A stretch of 64,000 nt of DNA from NCBI RefSeq assembly GCF_030012985.1, contig NZ_CP120233.1, positions 4,955,001-5,019,000 of the forward strand, written 5' to 3'. The position numbers were made by a program, and so were the translations under genes. This stretch comes from Microbulbifer sp. VAAF005. GTDB lineage: Bacteria; Pseudomonadota; Gammaproteobacteria; Pseudomonadales; Cellvibrionaceae. The stretch's first letter is position 1. Each line of letters opens with the position of its first letter. Positions 1-10,378 of this stretch are shown in pieces. The notes beneath the pieces were generated by a model, which saw only the letters and a list, made by a program, of their open reading frames with translations, had not been told where the DNA came from and searched no databases.

Positions 1-21
1 CCGCTCAAAAAGAAAAAGTGA
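1..21 (+). CDS. infC: translation initiation factor IF-3, C-terminal end (partial)
   Basis: Only the last six codons and the stop lie in the window; they read P-L-K-K-K-K, the lysine-rich tail usual for IF-3. The identification rests mainly on context: infC, rpmI, rplT, pheS, pheT, ihfA is the classic gammaproteobacterial order. Too little sequence is present to judge the protein itself. Confidence 0.6.
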   Translation, partial: PLKKKK

Positions 22-167
22 GGTTTGGGGAAGTCATTCCCGGGATCTCCTTTGAGAAGTGGTTGGGCGACGGCTGCCTCCCCACTCTCGCAGTGCCGGT
101 AACTTCGGTTGTCGGCAGTTACTAAAGGTGCCTGTTTTACAGGCGAATATTAACTTTGGAGTACAAA

Positions 168-362
168 ATGCCGAAAGCAAAGACTCACAGTGGCGCTGCC
201 AAGCGCTTCAAGAAGACGGCTGCGGGCTACAAGCACAAGCACGCTAACAAGAGCCACATCCTCACCAAGATGACCACCAAGCGCAAGCGTCAGCTGCGTG
301 GCACCCAGACTATGAACAAGTCTGATGCTGGACTGGTCGATCGTATGCTGCGCGCCAAGTAA
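168..362 (+). CDS. rpmI: 50S ribosomal protein L35
   Basis: A 64-residue, very basic protein beginning [14 protein letters not shown] and ending MLRAK, full length for L35 of the large ribosomal subunit. An ATG with a GGAG ribosome binding site six bases upstream decides the start; an upstream in-frame TTG would add four residues and is less likely. It lies between infC and rplT and is presumably co-transcribed with them. In relatives, L20 represses this operon by binding leader RNA; the 146 bases between infC and rpmI could hold such a site, but I did not identify one. Confidence 0.97.
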   Translation: MPKAKTHSGAAKRFKKTAAGYKHKHANKSHILTKMTTKRKRQLRGTQTMNKSDAGLVDRMLRAK

Positions 363-398
363 TTGGCCCAAATCGCAAAGGTTTAAGAGGATAGAAGT

Positions 399-758
399 AT
401 GGCCCGTGTAAAACGTGGTGTAGAGGCGCGTCGTCGTCACAAGAAGATTCTGAAGCAGGCTAAAGGTTACTACGGTGCGCGTTCACGCGTATTCCGCGTT
501 GCCAAGCAGGCAGTAATTAAAGCTGGTCAGTACGCATACCGTGACCGTCGCGTTAAAAAGCGTAACTTCCGCGCTCTGTGGATTACTCGTATTAACGCCC
601 AGTCCCGTGCTGAAGGCCTGAGCTACAGCCGCCTGATCGCAGGTCTGAAAAAAGCGGACATCGCACTGGATCGCCGTGTACTGGCTGATCTGGCTGTTTA
701 CGATAAAGTCGCTTTTGCTGCCGTAGTTGAAAAAGCTAAGGCAGCCCTGGCAGCGTAA
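399..758 (+). CDS. rplT: 50S ribosomal protein L20
   Basis: A 119-residue basic protein starting [19 protein letters not shown], standard length and sequence for L20, an early assembly protein of the 50S subunit and the translational repressor of its own operon in enteric bacteria. It starts 36 bases after rpmI with an AGAGG ribosome binding site. A strong intrinsic terminator follows its stop codon, so the ribosomal-protein part of the cluster probably ends here, with only partial read-through into pheST. Confidence 0.98.
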   Translation: MARVKRGVEARRRHKKILKQAKGYYGARSRVFRVAKQAVIKAGQYAYRDRRVKKRNFRALWITRINAQSRAEGLSYSRLIAGLKKADIALDRRVLADLAVYDKVAFAAVVEKAKAALAA

Positions 759-790
759 GCTGTCACTTCAGTTGTAAAACTGAATACTCA

Positions 791-829
791 AAATAGGGAA
801 GGGCTGTAGTGGCCCTTCCCTATTTTTTT
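791..829 (+). terminator. intrinsic terminator after rplT
   Basis: A 14-base stem (AAATAGGGAAGGGC pairing with GCCCTTCCCTATTT) closes a short loop and runs into a T-rich tract. It separates the ribosomal protein genes from pheS. Confidence 0.9.
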
Positions 830-921
830 ATGGAGTTTCCGCTATTTTTTACCGGTGGCGGTGCCTGGGGAAATTCCCTCCGGTACAGAAAGTACCGGCC
901 GAACAAAGCAGAAAAAATTAA

Positions 922-1965
<1,044 letters not shown>

Positions 1966-2094
1966 GCCAAGTGACAGCGCGAATGGCAATGGCCCTTCGC
2001 AACAGCAGTCGAATTGTGGAGGCCTGGGAGGCGAAACAGCCCCAGGCGAAATGCGCACCAAGTTGCGCTGACGGAATACAGAAAGAGATCAACT

Positions 2095-4470
2095 ATGAAA
2101 ATCAGCAACTCCTGGTTGCGGGAATGGGTAAACCCGGAACTCACCACACAGGAACTGGCCGATCAAATCACCATGGCTGGCCTGGAAGTGGATGGCATAG
2201 AAAAAGTAGCGGGTGATTTTTCCGGAGTGGTTGTCGGCGAGATTGTCGCCTGTGAACAACACCCCGATGCAGACAAACTGCGCGTGTGTAAAGTGGCCGG
2301 TCACCCCGACGGTGAAATGCAGGTTGTATGCGGTGCTCCCAATGCGCGCACCGGAATCAAAATTCCTTTTGCCCTGGTCGGCGCCAAGCTGCCGGGCGAT
2401 TTTAAAATCAAGAAAGCCAAGCTCCGCGGTGTAGAGAGCTTCGGCATGCTCTGCGCACAGACCGAACTGGAACTGGGCGAAGACAACGACGGTATCTGGG
2501 AGCTGCCAGAAGACGCACCCACCGGTACCGATCTGCGCGAATACTTGCAGCTGGACGATGAGACCATCGAAGTGGATCTCACCCCGAACCGTTCCGACTG
2601 CCTCGGTGTTGCCGGTATTGCTCGCGAAGTGGGTGTATTGAATCGTTGCGCCGTTCAGGGCCCGGAAGTTGCTCCGGTACCCCAGCAGATCGACGAGAGC
2701 ATGCCCGTATCCCTGCTGGCCGAAGCCGCCTGCCCGCGCTACGTAGGTCGTGTGATTCGCAATATCGATATCAAAGCGGTAACGCCTCTGTGGATGCAAG
2801 AGCGCCTGCGTCGCAGCGGCCTGCGCAGTATCGACCCGGTAGTAGATGTTACCAACTATGTTTTGCTGGAACTGGGCCAGCCCATGCACGCCTTCGACCT
2901 GGAGAAACTCTCCGGCGGCATCAAAGTGCGTATGGCGGAAGCCGGTGAAGAGCTGACCCTGCTGGACGGCCAGGAAGTCAAACTGAAAGAGGGCACCCTG
3001 GTAATTGCCGATGAGGAAAAACCTCTGGCGATGGCCGGTATTATGGGTGGCTTGGATTCCTCCGTGACCACGGGCACACAGCATATCTTCCTGGAAAGCG
3101 CCTTCTTCAGCCCGCTGGCCATTGCCGGTAAGGCTCGCTCCTACGGCCTGCACACCGATTCCTCCCACCGTTTCGAACGCGGTGTGGACTACCACCTGCA
3201 AGAGAAGGCGGTGGAGCGCGCTACCCAGTTGCTGCTGGATATCGTTGGCGGTGAACCCGGCCCGGTACACGTGCGCGAGCTGACTGAAATTATGCCCGCC
3301 GAGCGCCACATTACCCTGCGCCGTGCGAAGGTAGAATTGGGCCTGGGCATCAAACTGGCCGATGACGAAATCGTCGATATCCTCACCCGCCTGGGCCTGG
3401 AAAAAATCGACCAGAACGACGAAGGCTGGACCTTCCTCGCCCCCAGCTTCCGTTTCGATATCGCTATCGAAGCAGACCTGCTGGAAGAGCTGGCCCGTGT
3501 ATACGGCTACAACCGTATCCCCAGCGAAAGCTTTACCGCCGAGCTGGAAATTGCCCCGCGCCCGGAGAGCACCATTGCCCAGGACAACCTGGAGCAAACC
3601 CTGCTGAGCCGTGGCTACTACGAAGCGATTACTTTCAGCTTTATCGATAGCGACAGTGCCGCGCTGTTTGATCCGGAAGCCGACCCGGTGGCCCTGCAAA
3701 ACCCGATCAGCGCCGAGCTGGCGGTTATGCGTACCACCTTGCTGCCGGGCCTGTGCAAAGCGTTGCAGTACAACCTGAATCGCCAGCAAAACCGCGTGCG
3801 CCTGTTTGAAACCGGCCTGCGCTTTGTGCCGGGTGCCGAGCTGCACCAAGAACAGATGATTGCCGGTCTTGCCTACGGCAGCCGTTACGCAGAAAACTGG
3901 ACTGGCAGCAAAGACGCCGTGGATTTCTTCGACGTGAAAGCCGATGTAGAAGCCCTGTTGGCTCGCACCGGTGTTGCCGATGAGTTCCACTTTGTCGCTG
4001 GCCAACACCCCGCGCTACACCCCGGCCAAACCGCCAAAATTATGCGCGGCGACCGCGAAGTAGGGGTTATCGGTGCCCTGCACCCGCAGTTGCAGAAGAA
4101 GTTGGACCTGTCCAAGCCCGCCTTCGTATTTGAACTGAGCCTGGAAGCGATCGGCGAGGGCAAAACCCCCGCTTTCCGTCCGCTGTCCAAATTCCCGGAA
4201 GTGCGCCGCGATCTGGCCCTGTTGATTGACGCAGAGGTTCCTGCCGCCAGCCTGGTGGAAACTGCTGTCGAAGTTGCAGGTGAAACCTTGACGGACCTCA
4301 AGATATTTGATGTCTACCAAGGCAAAGGTATTGATTTAAATAGAAAAAGTGTCGCTTTGGGGTTGACGTTTCAGCATTCGTCACGCACCCTTAATGACGA
4401 CGAAATCAATGCCGCTGTAGATGCGGTGGTCGGAAAACTAGAAGAAAAATATAACGCTAGTCTGCGCTAG
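2095..4470 (+). CDS. pheT: phenylalanyl-tRNA synthetase beta subunit
   Basis: A 791-residue beta subunit of PheRS, partner of PheS. In order: an EMAP/OB-fold tRNA-binding domain (about residues 40-150), the B3/B4 editing domain, B5, the catalytic-like core, and a C-terminal ferredoxin-fold anticodon-binding domain (FRPLSKFPEVRRDLA onward). The start MKISNSWLREW is the conserved family N-terminus; an upstream extension in the same frame lacks family similarity. Translation is probably coupled in supply to pheS through a shared transcript. The reading frame is undamaged. Confidence 0.98.
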   Translation: MKISNSWLREWVNPELTTQELADQITMAGLEVDGIEKVAGDFSGVVVGEIVACEQHPDADKLRVCKVAGHPDGEMQVVCGAPNARTGIKIPFALVGAKLPGDFKIKKAKLRGVESFGMLCAQTELELGEDNDGIWELPEDAPTGTDLREYLQLDDETIEVDLTPNRSDCLGVAGIAREVGVLNRCAVQGPEVAPVPQQIDESMPVSLLAEAACPRYVGRVIRNIDIKAVTPLWMQERLRRSGLRSIDPVVDVTNYVLLELGQPMHAFDLEKLSGGIKVRMAEAGEELTLLDGQEVKLKEGTLVIADEEKPLAMAGIMGGLDSSVTTGTQHIFLESAFFSPLAIAGKARSYGLHTDSSHRFERGVDYHLQEKAVERATQLLLDIVGGEPGPVHVRELTEIMPAERHITLRRAKVELGLGIKLADDEIVDILTRLGLEKIDQNDEGWTFLAPSFRFDIAIEADLLEELARVYGYNRIPSESFTAELEIAPRPESTIAQDNLEQTLLSRGYYEAITFSFIDSDSAALFDPEADPVALQNPISAELAVMRTTLLPGLCKALQYNLNRQQNRVRLFETGLRFVPGAELHQEQMIAGLAYGSRYAENWTGSKDAVDFFDVKADVEALLARTGVADEFHFVAGQHPALHPGQTAKIMRGDREVGVIGALHPQLQKKLDLSKPAFVFELSLEAIGEGKTPAFRPLSKFPEVRRDLALLIDAEVPAASLVETAVEVAGETLTDLKIFDVYQGKGIDLNRKSVALGLTFQHSSRTLNDDEINAAVDAVVGKLEEKYNASLR

Positions 4471-4481
4471 TAGAGCATGAT

Positions 4482-4516
4482 GCTCTCGGGTGCAGGCTGA
4501 ATTGCACCCCGAGAGC
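4482..4516 (+). other. stem-loop between pheT and ihfA
   Basis: GCTCTCGGGTGCA pairs with TGCACCCCGAGAGC across an 8-base loop. There is no following T tract, so it may act as an RNA-stability or processing hairpin in the pheT-ihfA transcript rather than as a terminator (inference). Confidence 0.7.
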
Positions 4517-4599
4517 GTCTGCTACCGGGTTGAAAGCCGCCGCGGTTTGGGCCGCTTCCGATCTGGAGTCGACGCCTCTGAATCAATTGGTAGGATCCA

Positions 4600-4905
4600 A
4601 TGACAGAGGCACTGACCAAGGCCGGGCTCGCCGAGAAACTGTACGAAGAGCTGGGCTTTAACAAGCGCGAAGCGAAAGAGATCGTCGAATATTTCTTCGA
4701 GGAGATCCGCAATGCGTTGGAAAGTAACGAGCAGGTCAAACTCTCCGGCTTTGGCAATTTCGACCTGCGCGATAAAAGCCAGCGTCCCGGTCGCAATCCC
4801 AAGACCGGCGAGGAAATCCCCATCTCGGCCCGCAGGGTAGTCACTTTTAAACCCGGGCAAAAACTCAAGACACGAGTAGAAGAGCATGCTGGAACCGAGC
4901 AATAA
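4600..4905 (+). CDS. ihfA: integration host factor alpha subunit
   Basis: A 101-residue DNABII protein that, with IhfB, binds and sharply bends DNA; it serves transcription, replication and site-specific recombination. The beta-arm signature [12 protein letters not shown] with the conserved Pro is present, and the start [14 protein letters not shown] matches the family. It lies downstream of pheT, as usual, and overlaps the start of the MerR gene by 20 bases, suggesting coupled translation. IHF may be relevant to the recombination-rich DNA next door, but the gene is a normal chromosomal copy. Confidence 0.98.
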   Translation: MTEALTKAGLAEKLYEELGFNKREAKEIVEYFFEEIRNALESNEQVKLSGFGNFDLRDKSQRPGRNPKTGEEIPISARRVVTFKPGQKLKTRVEEHAGTEQ

Positions 4906-5254
4906 CGCTCAGCTGCCTGCAATCCCCGGTAAGCGCTATTTCACCATTGGTGAAGTGAGTGAACTGTGCGCCGTTAAACCCCATGTCCTGCGTTACTGGG
5001 AGCAGGAATTCCCCCAGCTGAAACCCGTCAAACGTCGCGGCAACCGTCGTTACTATCAGCACCAAGATGTCATCATGATCCGCCAGATCCGTGCGCTCCT
5101 GTACGAAGAGGGCTATACCATTGGTGGAGCCCGCCAGCAGATCGAAACCGGCAGCGAGCGGGCAGAGGTGGTACAACTTCAACAAGTACTGCCCGAAGTG
5201 ATCGCAGAGCTAAAGGACGTGGTGGCCCTGCTGGAAGGGAAAAATAATTTATAA
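4886..5254 (+). CDS. MerR-family transcriptional regulator
   Basis: A 122-residue protein with an N-terminal winged helix-turn-helix of the MerR class ([25 protein letters not shown], about residues 18-42, followed by the wing KRRGNRRYY) and a short C-terminal coiled coil instead of a metal-binding domain. This small MerR gene is commonly found right after ihfA in gammaproteobacteria; its regulon is unknown. It overlaps ihfA by 20 bases. Confidence 0.92.
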   Translation: MLEPSNNAQLPAIPGKRYFTIGEVSELCAVKPHVLRYWEQEFPQLKPVKRRGNRRYYQHQDVIMIRQIRALLYEEGYTIGGARQQIETGSERAEVVQLQQVLPEVIAELKDVVALLEGKNNL

Positions 5255-5272
5255 AAAACTGTAAACCTGGGC

Positions 5273-5300
5273 TTGCAATCCAGCCGCACTCAGGTATGAT
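5273..5300 (+). promoter_or_regulatory. sigma70-type promoter of tRNA-Pro
   Basis: TTGCAA (-35) and TATGAT (-10) are separated by 16 bases, about 70 bases upstream of the tRNA. A palindromic AATCACTT ... AAGTGAGTGATT stem (5334-5362) lies between promoter and tRNA and may be part of the 5' leader removed during processing. Confidence 0.7.
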
Positions 5301-5368
5301 TCACGCCACATCGAGATACGATGTCTTTAAAAATCAATCACTTAGCGAAGTGAGTGATTTTTCAAAAT

Positions 5369-5445
5369 CGGAGCGTAGCGCAGCCTGGTAGCGCACCACA
5401 CTGGGGGTGTGGTGGTCGTCGGTTCAAATCCGGCCGCTCCGACCA
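5369..5445 (+). tRNA. tRNA-Pro (GGG anticodon)
   Basis: A 77-base tRNA with acceptor stem CGGAGCG/CGCTCCG, encoded CCA end, T-arm GGTTCAAATCC, and anticodon stem CCACA/TGTGG around a loop with GGG at positions 34-36. It is the last core feature; everything to about 49 kb downstream is accessory. tRNA 3' ends are common integration sites, but I found no second copy of this 3' end in the window. Confidence 0.97.
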
Positions 5446-5472
5446 TACATATCGTTGCATCGCAACGGCCAA

Positions 5473-5500
5473 GAAACCCGCTTTTTAGCGGGTTTTTTTG
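5473..5500 (+). terminator. intrinsic terminator after tRNA-Pro
   Basis: AACCCGC pairs with GCGGGTT across a TTTTTA loop, followed by a run of T residues. Confidence 0.9.
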
Positions 5501-5623
5501 TGGCTGGGGTTTTGATTAGGCGAGAAGTAGAGCTTTCAAAGCTCTGTACTTGGATATTCCTTCTTGAATGGTAGTTATTAAATAGGTAGATTTAATAACT
5601 CGTGTATGTTCAAAGGATTGAGT

Positions 5624-6550
5624 ATGCCTCTAGATGATTCTTCTCTTAAAGCCGTTTTATCCGCTCATTATCCAGGAATTCAGATTACTGGGAGGGCTAG
5701 TAAGTCGGGGCAGCGGACAGTCTATTTTTGCCATTTTAGGGATTTTGTACGACCTGGGGGAGATGAGGGGGAGGTTTGCTCTTGGTCCAGCTGGGCAGAG
5801 GTTGTAGTTAAAGTTGCGAATGGATCTAACCGGGTAGAGGTGGCAAGATCACAACAAGAAATTTCCGTTCTCAGGGAAATCAATTCACCCTTTTATCCAA
5901 AATTACATCACTTTGAGCTTCTTACTTTTGATCCAAGAACAGATGAGAAGTTACCTCGAAAGCTATCTGTGACCATTGAAGAAAAAATCTCAGGGCAGCC
6001 ACTATCTGAGTGTATAGATGGGTTTCAAACTGAATCTTCTGTAATTAAATTAATGTTGCAGCTCGTAACTGGATTAAATGTTCTATGGTCGGGTAGGCGT
6101 AAATATGTCCATCGAGATATTAAGCCTGAGAATATACTAGTTCGCGACGATTATAGTATCGTTATTATTGATTTGGGTATTTTAAGGGAGACTCTGTCCA
6201 AAGGAGTTACAGCAAGTGTGGCTCATATGGGCCCATGTACCCCCGAGTATGCAAGCCCCGAACAAGCAGCAAACCGAAAGTTAGAGATCTCGTATAAGAG
6301 CGATATGTTTAGTATTGGTGTACTTGCTTACAAGCTTCTATCAGGGATTAACCCATTCTCCTCTAGGGGTGAGTCTACCTGGGATGAGATCCTCCGGAAT
6401 ATATTAAATATCCACCCCCCACCTTTGAGGGAAGTTGCTGGAGTATCAAATGAGTTATCGGCCATTGTTGAAAGGTTAATGGAAAAAGAGCCATATCGGC
6501 GGTATAGACGCCCCGAACGGCTTTTGAATGATTTAAGGGAAATTTCATGA
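5624..6550 (+). CDS. Hanks-type serine/threonine protein kinase
   Basis: A 308-residue soluble kinase with no membrane segment or sensor domain. Visible motifs are the nucleotide-binding lysine (EVVVKVAN, about residue 60), the catalytic loop HRDIKPEN, a DLG in place of DFG, and an activation segment ending TPEYASPEQ. It should phosphorylate proteins on Ser/Thr. The ATG at 5624 has AAAGG eight bases upstream and is preferred over the ATG at 5606. The next gene starts in an ATGA overlap, so the two are translationally coupled. The AT-richer composition contrasts with the core genes and indicates acquired DNA. A role in phage defence is possible but is inference from context only. Confidence 0.88.
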   Translation: MPLDDSSLKAVLSAHYPGIQITGRASKSGQRTVYFCHFRDFVRPGGDEGEVCSWSSWAEVVVKVANGSNRVEVARSQQEISVLREINSPFYPKLHHFELLTFDPRTDEKLPRKLSVTIEEKISGQPLSECIDGFQTESSVIKLMLQLVTGLNVLWSGRRKYVHRDIKPENILVRDDYSIVIIDLGILRETLSKGVTASVAHMGPCTPEYASPEQAANRKLEISYKSDMFSIGVLAYKLLSGINPFSSRGESTWDEILRNILNIHPPPLREVAGVSNELSAIVERLMEKEPYRRYRRPERLLNDLREIS

Positions 6551-7728
6551 CAATTAAGCTATATCATCAGGTTGGGCATAACGCAAATTGGAATATTGAC
6601 TCTTTTCAGGATGATAATATTGGTGATGGCTTAATACTAAGCCCGGTACATCAGCCCATCAATCAAATCGAGAAATTGTCTTCTGAAACCAAAGGCTGTT
6701 CTTTCTTTGACCCTCAATTTTATTTACCTAATTCCCAAAAAAGTAAGCTTCAAACCTATGACTTCTTCCCGGAAGTGGTTAGTGGAGGTTTCTCAACAAT
6801 TGATTTTTCGGCTAGTGCTCATGAATCTGCAGAGAGGTGTATAGCATTTCAGTTGGGACAAAATTTTGACCGTGTCATTATTCCTGCTCGATTTTATGAT
6901 CAAATGATACCAAATTATGTAGAGCAGCAAGAAGCATATACGGTCTCCCCATTTCTACAGTGCTTGAAAGAAATTGATCTTAATAAACCTGTATATATGA
7001 CCCTCCCAGTTACCGATCATATGATAAAAAATACAAGTTATAGAAGTATGATTTTGAATTGGGTCACAAGTCATCCGGAAGTTGATGGGGTATATGTATT
7101 TGTAGATATTGAAAGGCGTAGAAAGCAAATTCAGGATATCGATTCGATTTTCGAGATGTTACGGTTTTTAGCTGATTTAAAAAAGGCTGATCTTGATGTT
7201 GTTATTGGTTACTCTAATACAGAGAGTTTACTGTTTGGTCTGGTGGGAGAAATAAGTGTTACTTGCGGAACTTTTGAAAACACCCGCATGTTTTCAATTG
7301 ATAAATTTTTGGAGTCTGATGACAGCCGAAGGGGGCCTAGGGCTAAGATGTACATCCCTGGGTTGTTGAATTGGGTTAGAATTAATGAGGCGAAAGAAAT
7401 AAAGAGTGTTTCCTCGGCCTTATGGGCAGATATATATCAGCCAACTATATATGGGGATTTGGCGATGTCGGCTTCAAAAGAGCCCGCCTTTAATCAGCCA
7501 AATCTCTATAAGGATTATTTTATTAATTTTTCAAAGCAGATATGTGAGTTAAGTTCATGCAGCGAAATTGAACGATATGAATTACTTAGAAGTTGGCTGA
7601 AATCAGCTCAAGATTTTTATAATAAAATTGAAAGTGAAAGAATTGACTTAGATCTTCACAGTAATGGGGATCATATTAACCCATGGCTCTCTGCAATTAA
7701 TAAGTATGCCAGAGAACATATTTCTTAA
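6547..7728 (+). CDS. unrecognised 393-residue protein coupled to the kinase
   Basis: I do not recognise the family. The protein is soluble and acidic, without signal peptide or membrane segment. The alternation of hydrophobic strands and helices between about residues 100 and 290 (for example FDRVIIPARFYD, KPVYMTLPVTDHM, VDGVYVFVDIE, LDVVIGYSNTES) suggests an alpha/beta, possibly barrel-like, fold. The start overlaps the kinase stop in ATGA, so it is probably a functional partner or kinase substrate. Its stop region overlaps by four bases the convergent gene on the other strand. Confidence 0.75.
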   Translation: MTIKLYHQVGHNANWNIDSFQDDNIGDGLILSPVHQPINQIEKLSSETKGCSFFDPQFYLPNSQKSKLQTYDFFPEVVSGGFSTIDFSASAHESAERCIAFQLGQNFDRVIIPARFYDQMIPNYVEQQEAYTVSPFLQCLKEIDLNKPVYMTLPVTDHMIKNTSYRSMILNWVTSHPEVDGVYVFVDIERRRKQIQDIDSIFEMLRFLADLKKADLDVVIGYSNTESLLFGLVGEISVTCGTFENTRMFSIDKFLESDDSRRGPRAKMYIPGLLNWVRINEAKEIKSVSSALWADIYQPTIYGDLAMSASKEPAFNQPNLYKDYFINFSKQICELSSCSEIERYELLRSWLKSAQDFYNKIESERIDLDLHSNGDHINPWLSAINKYAREHIS

Positions 7729-8399
7729 ATGGCTTTATCAAGTGCTAGCTTCGTCAAGTTGGCACTTGCCTGCCAGGATGTAATATCGGATTTTGGGTCA
7801 CGCATTTGTGGAGACCAAATTATATCAATTTTCCCACTTGTTGACATTGTTTTTAGACCAACGTTTAGGCGCTTAAACTCATTAAGATTGCGAAGTGCAG
7901 ACGAGCTGTATTTTTCGTCGAGCAATACCCATGATTGATTTGCGTATTCTAAATACCTATACGCTTGCTTTAAGGCTCTTTGCCAGTTTTTGAGTTTTGC
8001 CTCAATTGCAACTATTTTTTTTGTGGGTCTAGTTGGTTGTTTAAATTTAACCCATAAATCTGACCTCCCAGTTACTTTTCGGCAGTAGCCAGCAGACTCA
8101 TATTCTTTGAGTATTATCAACGCCGTCCTTTTGGTGGCCCCTGTTCTTTCAATAAAAAACTCTAAAGAAAATTGTTTTCTATATGGGAGGCTGAAGAGTG
8201 TAAATGCCCAGCGAGGAGCTATTCTTCCCAGTCCTGACTGTGCTTGCCAGTCTTTTCTGAGATTAAATAAGACTACATCAGCTATGCTACTTGCGCAGTC
8301 AAATTCTTGAGTCCAAGATTTAGTTTTGTCGTTCAGTTGAACAAGAGTCCCAGTATAGGTAGCAACTAAATCTTGTTCTGATTTGAAGCTACTGCCCAT
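7725..8399 (-). CDS. PD-(D/E)XK nuclease-like protein with winged helix
   Basis: A 224-residue protein. An N-terminal acidic strand (SSIADVVLFN, about residues 38-47) and a later IEAKLKNWQRALKQAYRY segment (about residues 132-149) give the D ... ExK layout of the restriction-endonuclease-like fold, including the Gln-Ala-x-x-Tyr helix often seen after ExK. Between them TGATKRTALIILKEYESAGY looks like a helix-turn-helix. It is convergent with the kinase operon, sharing four bases at the stops. A DNA-cleaving or DNA-sensing part of a defence locus is plausible; fold and catalysis are inferred from motif spacing only. Confidence 0.55.
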   Translation of the reverse strand: MGSSFKSEQDLVATYTGTLVQLNDKTKSWTQEFDCASSIADVVLFNLRKDWQAQSGLGRIAPRWAFTLFSLPYRKQFSLEFFIERTGATKRTALIILKEYESAGYCRKVTGRSDLWVKFKQPTRPTKKIVAIEAKLKNWQRALKQAYRYLEYANQSWVLLDEKYSSSALRNLNEFKRLNVGLKTMSTSGKIDIIWSPQMRDPKSDITSWQASANLTKLALDKAI

Positions 8400-8722
8400 A
8401 TTACTAGTCCTTAATCCATGATGCTGTGTGAAGATGGAATGCCTAGGCTGGCCGAATGTCCCTCACATAATTCTATGTATAATTCAGCTTTTTATCAATA
8501 TAAAAGGCATCTTTTGTTTTCTTGATACTATTAGTTTTCTATGAAACTTTGCGGAAAACTAGAATGAGGATGATATTTTCTCCATACACTTATAGATTCT
8601 TTTATTGACTGGTAGCTGATCGTAAACAGTTGTTCCAGACATAGATAAGTATCTGAGGGAAGGTATAGTAAGGCGAGGGCATAATTCTGTTTGCATAAAG
8701 GAGTACTTTACGTTTGGCAAAG
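8400..8722. other. intergenic region upstream of the nuclease-like gene
   Basis: No open frame or RNA gene is recognisable. It should hold the promoter of the leftward 7725-8399 gene. The repeated transposase relic begins just after it. Confidence 0.5.
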
Positions 8723-9400
8723 CAACCCTGGACACCCAAAGATTAGAGAGTGGGGTCAGCTGTTGCGTGACAGGCAGTCCATTAAGTACCCGCAGATCGG
8801 CCTGCGGAGTAGAAATGCTAAGAAATAAGTAAAATTTTTACGTCACCTTCCGGCAGATGGCATATCAATTCCGATACAGATGGAGATTCGGCGTAGATAG
8901 GCTGGGTTTGTGAATAATTGAGAAACAGGTGTGGAATACTGCCAGTCGCGCAATTGCTTTAGTGGTAGCTGAGAGGAAGCGCCGGCAGTCACCAATACCG
9001 TGTACCCAGCGTTTATTGAGGTGGCTACAGGCTTGCTGTACTACCTTCACTGATCCCACCAAGCCTTTAAAGCGACTTTCAAAATTCAGGTTGAGATAGA
9101 GCCAGTGCCTGGGTGAGATACCAAGCCGCTCCAGGATGGGAGGTGTGTTTTCGGCAATACAGCCTCGTTTTCTGGGATCTAAATGCCGGCCACTCCAGTC
9201 CACTAGCTCCAAATAGTGATCCAGCTGAAAAGGTAGCCCTTTCGGCATACTCAAACGCTCACCGCCGACAAACGGAAGTAGACTTTTGGACTGTTTACCT
9301 GAGGATACCGCACGAATACGCAGCTTCTTTTTTGCTGGGTGTCCAGAATTATCTCTATATATCTACACGACAGAAATGTCCCTCCTAAATAGTGAGGGCA
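8723..9400 (-). pseudogene. RAYT/Y1-type transposase C-terminal relic, copy A
   Basis: The minus strand at 8865-9254 encodes only the C-terminal part of a REP-associated tyrosine transposase: MPKGLPFQLDHYLELVDWSG, KRG, then PPILERLGISPRHWL and FKGLVGSV. The catalytic HUH/Tyr half is missing, so it is dead. A related block occurs at 10574-11365 with the same flank motif (GGACACCCAAAGATT), showing that the relic was duplicated as a unit. Confidence 0.7.
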
Positions 9401-9586
9401 CAGCTAGGGACTTGCGTTAAAAGATATCTGGGTGCTTCACGGAAGAGTTATTGGCTACACAATATTCGTATGGATGATATACAGATTTTAGAGAGGTTGT
9501 GCTCTTTTGTTAATCGATATATTGACCTATATATTGTATTTGGAGGTTGTCCATAAATGCTGATCATGATTGCAAGCCCTATTATC
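9401..9586. other. short non-coding interval
   Basis: No gene or convincing signal. A lone GCGTTAAAAG resembles an attC right box, but no partner is visible. Confidence 0.4.
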
Positions 9587-10378
9587 TCATACTATTTGTT
9601 CTTCATTTTTTGGAGATGGGACCTTTTTCGGGGCGGGAAGGGGAGTTGCGTTGGTTGCTAGTTCAGTCTGGTACATAGTTAAAAAGTACCGTAATTCTTT
9701 TACCCTTTCGGGTGGAGCTGGAACTATGGATGCTATTTGATAGCATAGGTACCCTAGAATCCCGAGATAACTAATTGCAACAGCGGCTTGCTCAATAGTT
9801 GCTGTCTTTGCGATGGTGGCTAGTAAAGCTAATATCAAGGCGGCAAAATATTTAGCCAGAACTTTTCCATATACCCCTGATGAATCGGCCAGTTTTTCTC
9901 TAGCTTCGAGAGTATCCATAATGTTCTCAATATCCTCACGACTTATGTTCTCCTCTCTTAATTTTGAGCTGAATTTAAGATATCTGAGTATACCTTCGTC
10001 AAAGTTCTCTGGTCGTTCCTGAGGTGAGTTCAAAATTGATTGTGTTTTATTAATATAGTTCTCTTTCAGTACCTGTAGAACTATTATGGCTAAGAACTCA
10101 AATGATAATGTCAAAAATATGTAGAAACCGCCTGCATTTGGTAAACCGAAGTAAAAATTGGTTATTTCAAGGAGTGTTAGTATATATCCAGACAAGCTTA
10201 GCAAGAATAGTACAGAAAAAATGGTGAGTAGCGTGATGTAGCCTTTACCTGATGAGAGGATTATCTCCTTAAATATTTTTCTTCTCGTGCACTCCCTTGA
10301 GTGAGTCTTCCATATGAACTCCCAGGTTTTCATTTTATCTATTCCAGTGTTTTTAACCAATTCCTTCTCCAAAAACAT
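9587..10378 (-). CDS. membrane protein with four predicted transmembrane segments
   Basis: Up to 263 residues. Hydrophobic segments lie near residues 49-72 and 83-105 and again near 172-192 and 200-222, separated by a charged, probably coiled cytoplasmic stretch (LREENISREDIENIMDTLEAREKL) and followed by a proline-rich tail. The first ATG overlaps the upstream small ORF by 26 bases; an internal ATG at 10333 (MKTWEF) is an alternative start. No family is recognised. The two-TM, coiled, two-TM layout resembles effector membrane proteins of some defence systems, but that is only a resemblance. Confidence 0.65.
   Translation of the reverse strand: MFLEKELVKNTGIDKMKTWEFIWKTHSRECTRRKIFKEIILSSGKGYITLLTIFSVLFLLSLSGYILTLLEITNFYFGLPNAGGFYIFLTLSFEFLAIIVLQVLKENYINKTQSILNSPQERPENFDEGILRYLKFSSKLREENISREDIENIMDTLEAREKLADSSGVYGKVLAKYFAALILALLATIAKTATIEQAAVAISYLGILGYLCYQIASIVPAPPERVKELRYFLTMYQTELATNATPLPAPKKVPSPKNEEQIV

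Noticed and set aside
2089..4008. Long minus-strand open frame of 639 codons opposite pheT
   Set aside because: Mirror frame of a high-GC coding gene; no family features and pheT itself is certain.
5369..5445. tRNA-Pro 3' end as an island attachment site with a direct repeat
   Set aside because: No second copy of the tRNA 3' end was found in the window and no tyrosine integrase gene lies near it.
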